From CAJCIY01 sp964245825 (GTDB lineage: Bacteria; Actinomycetota; Actinomycetes; Mycobacteriales; CAJCIY01): 64,000 nt of DNA. Positions 63,569 through 64,000 of the stretch are shown one piece after another. A model generated the notes under the pieces. That model was not told the origin of the DNA. It saw nothing but the letters and a program-made list of their open reading frames with translations, and made no database searches. Each line of letters begins with the position of its first letter. Within the stretch, counting starts at the first letter, position 1. Both the position numbers and the translations under genes were made by a program. Where the stretch lies: assembly GCA_964245825.1 (NCBI GenBank), contig CAXTNT010000002.1, forward strand, positions 248,001-312,000, written 5' to 3'.

Positions 63569-64000
63569 TCATCCGGCGCACTCGCCCCGGCCGAGGATGA
63601 CCTCGAATGCTTCGCTCGCACCCCAGTCGGTGAAGTCCTCGGGCGCCTCGGCCTTGCTGCGCTTGGCATCGAAGACAGACAGCGATTCGCCGATCTCCTT
63701 CGGTCCGACGCGGTCGACCCACTGGCCGAAGGTCTCCCGGCCCTGCTTGCCGGCGACGTACTGCGCCACCACCGTCACCACGGCCTCGGGGGTGCGGGTG
63801 GCCGGCGCCTTCGCGACGTACTTGCCGAAGCGCGCGCCGCCGGCCGTGACCCGACCGCCGAGCAGGATGCGGTAGCCCGGCGCCTCGTCGGTGCCCACCC
63901 GGCGTACCTGCCCGGAAAGCCCGATGTCGGCCATCTGCTGCTGGCCGCAGGAGTTGGGGCAGCCGGAGACGTTGATCGACAGCGGTACGTCGCCGAGGCC
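63569..64000 (-). CDS. Sulfite/nitrite reductase (siroheme, 4Fe-4S), C-terminal part
   Basis: Only the last 143 residues are in the window. The frame runs in from the right edge with LSINVSGCPNSCGQQQMADI, which holds the Cys-x3-Cys siroheme/[4Fe-4S] ligand pair. GRVTAGGARFGKYVAKAPAT and GQWVDRVGPKEIGESLS follow. The enzyme is a ferredoxin-dependent sulfite or nitrite reductase. The gene sits 20 bp upstream of cysG, so an operon is likely. Sulfite reduction is preferred, since no nitrate genes are seen. Confidence 0.92.
   Translation of the reverse strand, partial: GLGDVPLSINVSGCPNSCGQQQMADIGLSGQVRRVGTDEAPGYRILLGGRVTAGGARFGKYVAKAPATRTPEAVVTVVAQYVAGKQGRETFGQWVDRVGPKEIGESLSVFDAKRSKAEAPEDFTDWGASEAFEVILGRGECAG

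Overview
The window is high-GC DNA from an actinobacterium. It encodes mycothiol synthase (MshD), an orphan GlnR-type regulator, a SenX3/RegX3-like phosphate system, an HbhA-like protein, a wax ester synthase/DGAT, and a twin-motif RsiG-type c-di-GMP-binding anti-sigma factor. Genes are packed with ATGA/GTGA overlaps. At least a dozen genes show a TAnnnT box ending 6-7 nt before the start codon, the signature of leaderless transcripts. Together these point to a filamentous or sporulating-type Actinomycetia lineage (Frankiales-like grade, not a typical Streptomyces). I cannot name the genus from sequence alone.

Layout. 1-4.1 kb: a CHAT/TPR protein, a sigma-70-family factor with a small partner gene, and the edge of a divergent gene. 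This looks like a protease-linked sigma-factor locus. 4.2-6.1 kb: a PyrE/PyrF look-alike pair with substituted catalytic residues, then a cysteine-free DksA-like protein. 6.2-9.3 kb: two PH-domain membrane proteins and an EAL (c-di-GMP) protein. 9.4-18.3 kb: histidine utilisation (hutH; hutU, M20 hydrolase, hutF, hutI), split by an SOS-type HNH nuclease and a lipoprotein. 18.3-23.9 kb: a leucine-degradation operon (carboxylase beta and alpha, HMG-CoA lyase, acyl-CoA dehydrogenase). 24.1-27.5 kb: a large secreted subtilase-fold peptidase with sedolisin-like catalytic residues. 27.6-31.2 kb: an ABC exporter with a NarL-type two-component system.

31.2-42.2 kb: lipid and general metabolism (saccharopine-dehydrogenase-like reductase, WS/DGAT, acyl-CoA dehydrogenase, zwf, VOC protein, small membrane proteins, RarD, GNAT, SpoU methylase, UbiA prenyltransferase). 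42.2-49.2 kb: the phosphate locus pstSCAB / senX3-regX3 / phoU with recognisable 11-bp PHO direct repeats. 49.2-53.4 kb: mshD, glnR, a hydrolase and two envelope proteins. 53.5-55.2 kb: sulfur genes led by a cysteine-containing leader peptide (sulfurtransferase sseA, DUF1416, DsrE-like). 55.3-58.2 kb: acyl-CoA dehydrogenase, nitrobindin, YgfZ. 58.2-61.6 kb: a DUF4388 protein broken by a 10-N assembly gap, RsiG, and an XRE regulator/HbhA-like pair. 61.7-64 kb: siroheme synthesis genes behind a truncated sulfite/nitrite reductase.

The strongest candidates for something new are the PyrE/PyrF look-alike pair, the CHAT-sigma locus, the peptidase with an ExxxD motif in place of the catalytic histidine, and a two-copy intergenic stem-loop element. 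No rRNA, tRNA, CRISPR array or insertion sequence was seen, and no gene-free stretch exceeds about 300 bases.
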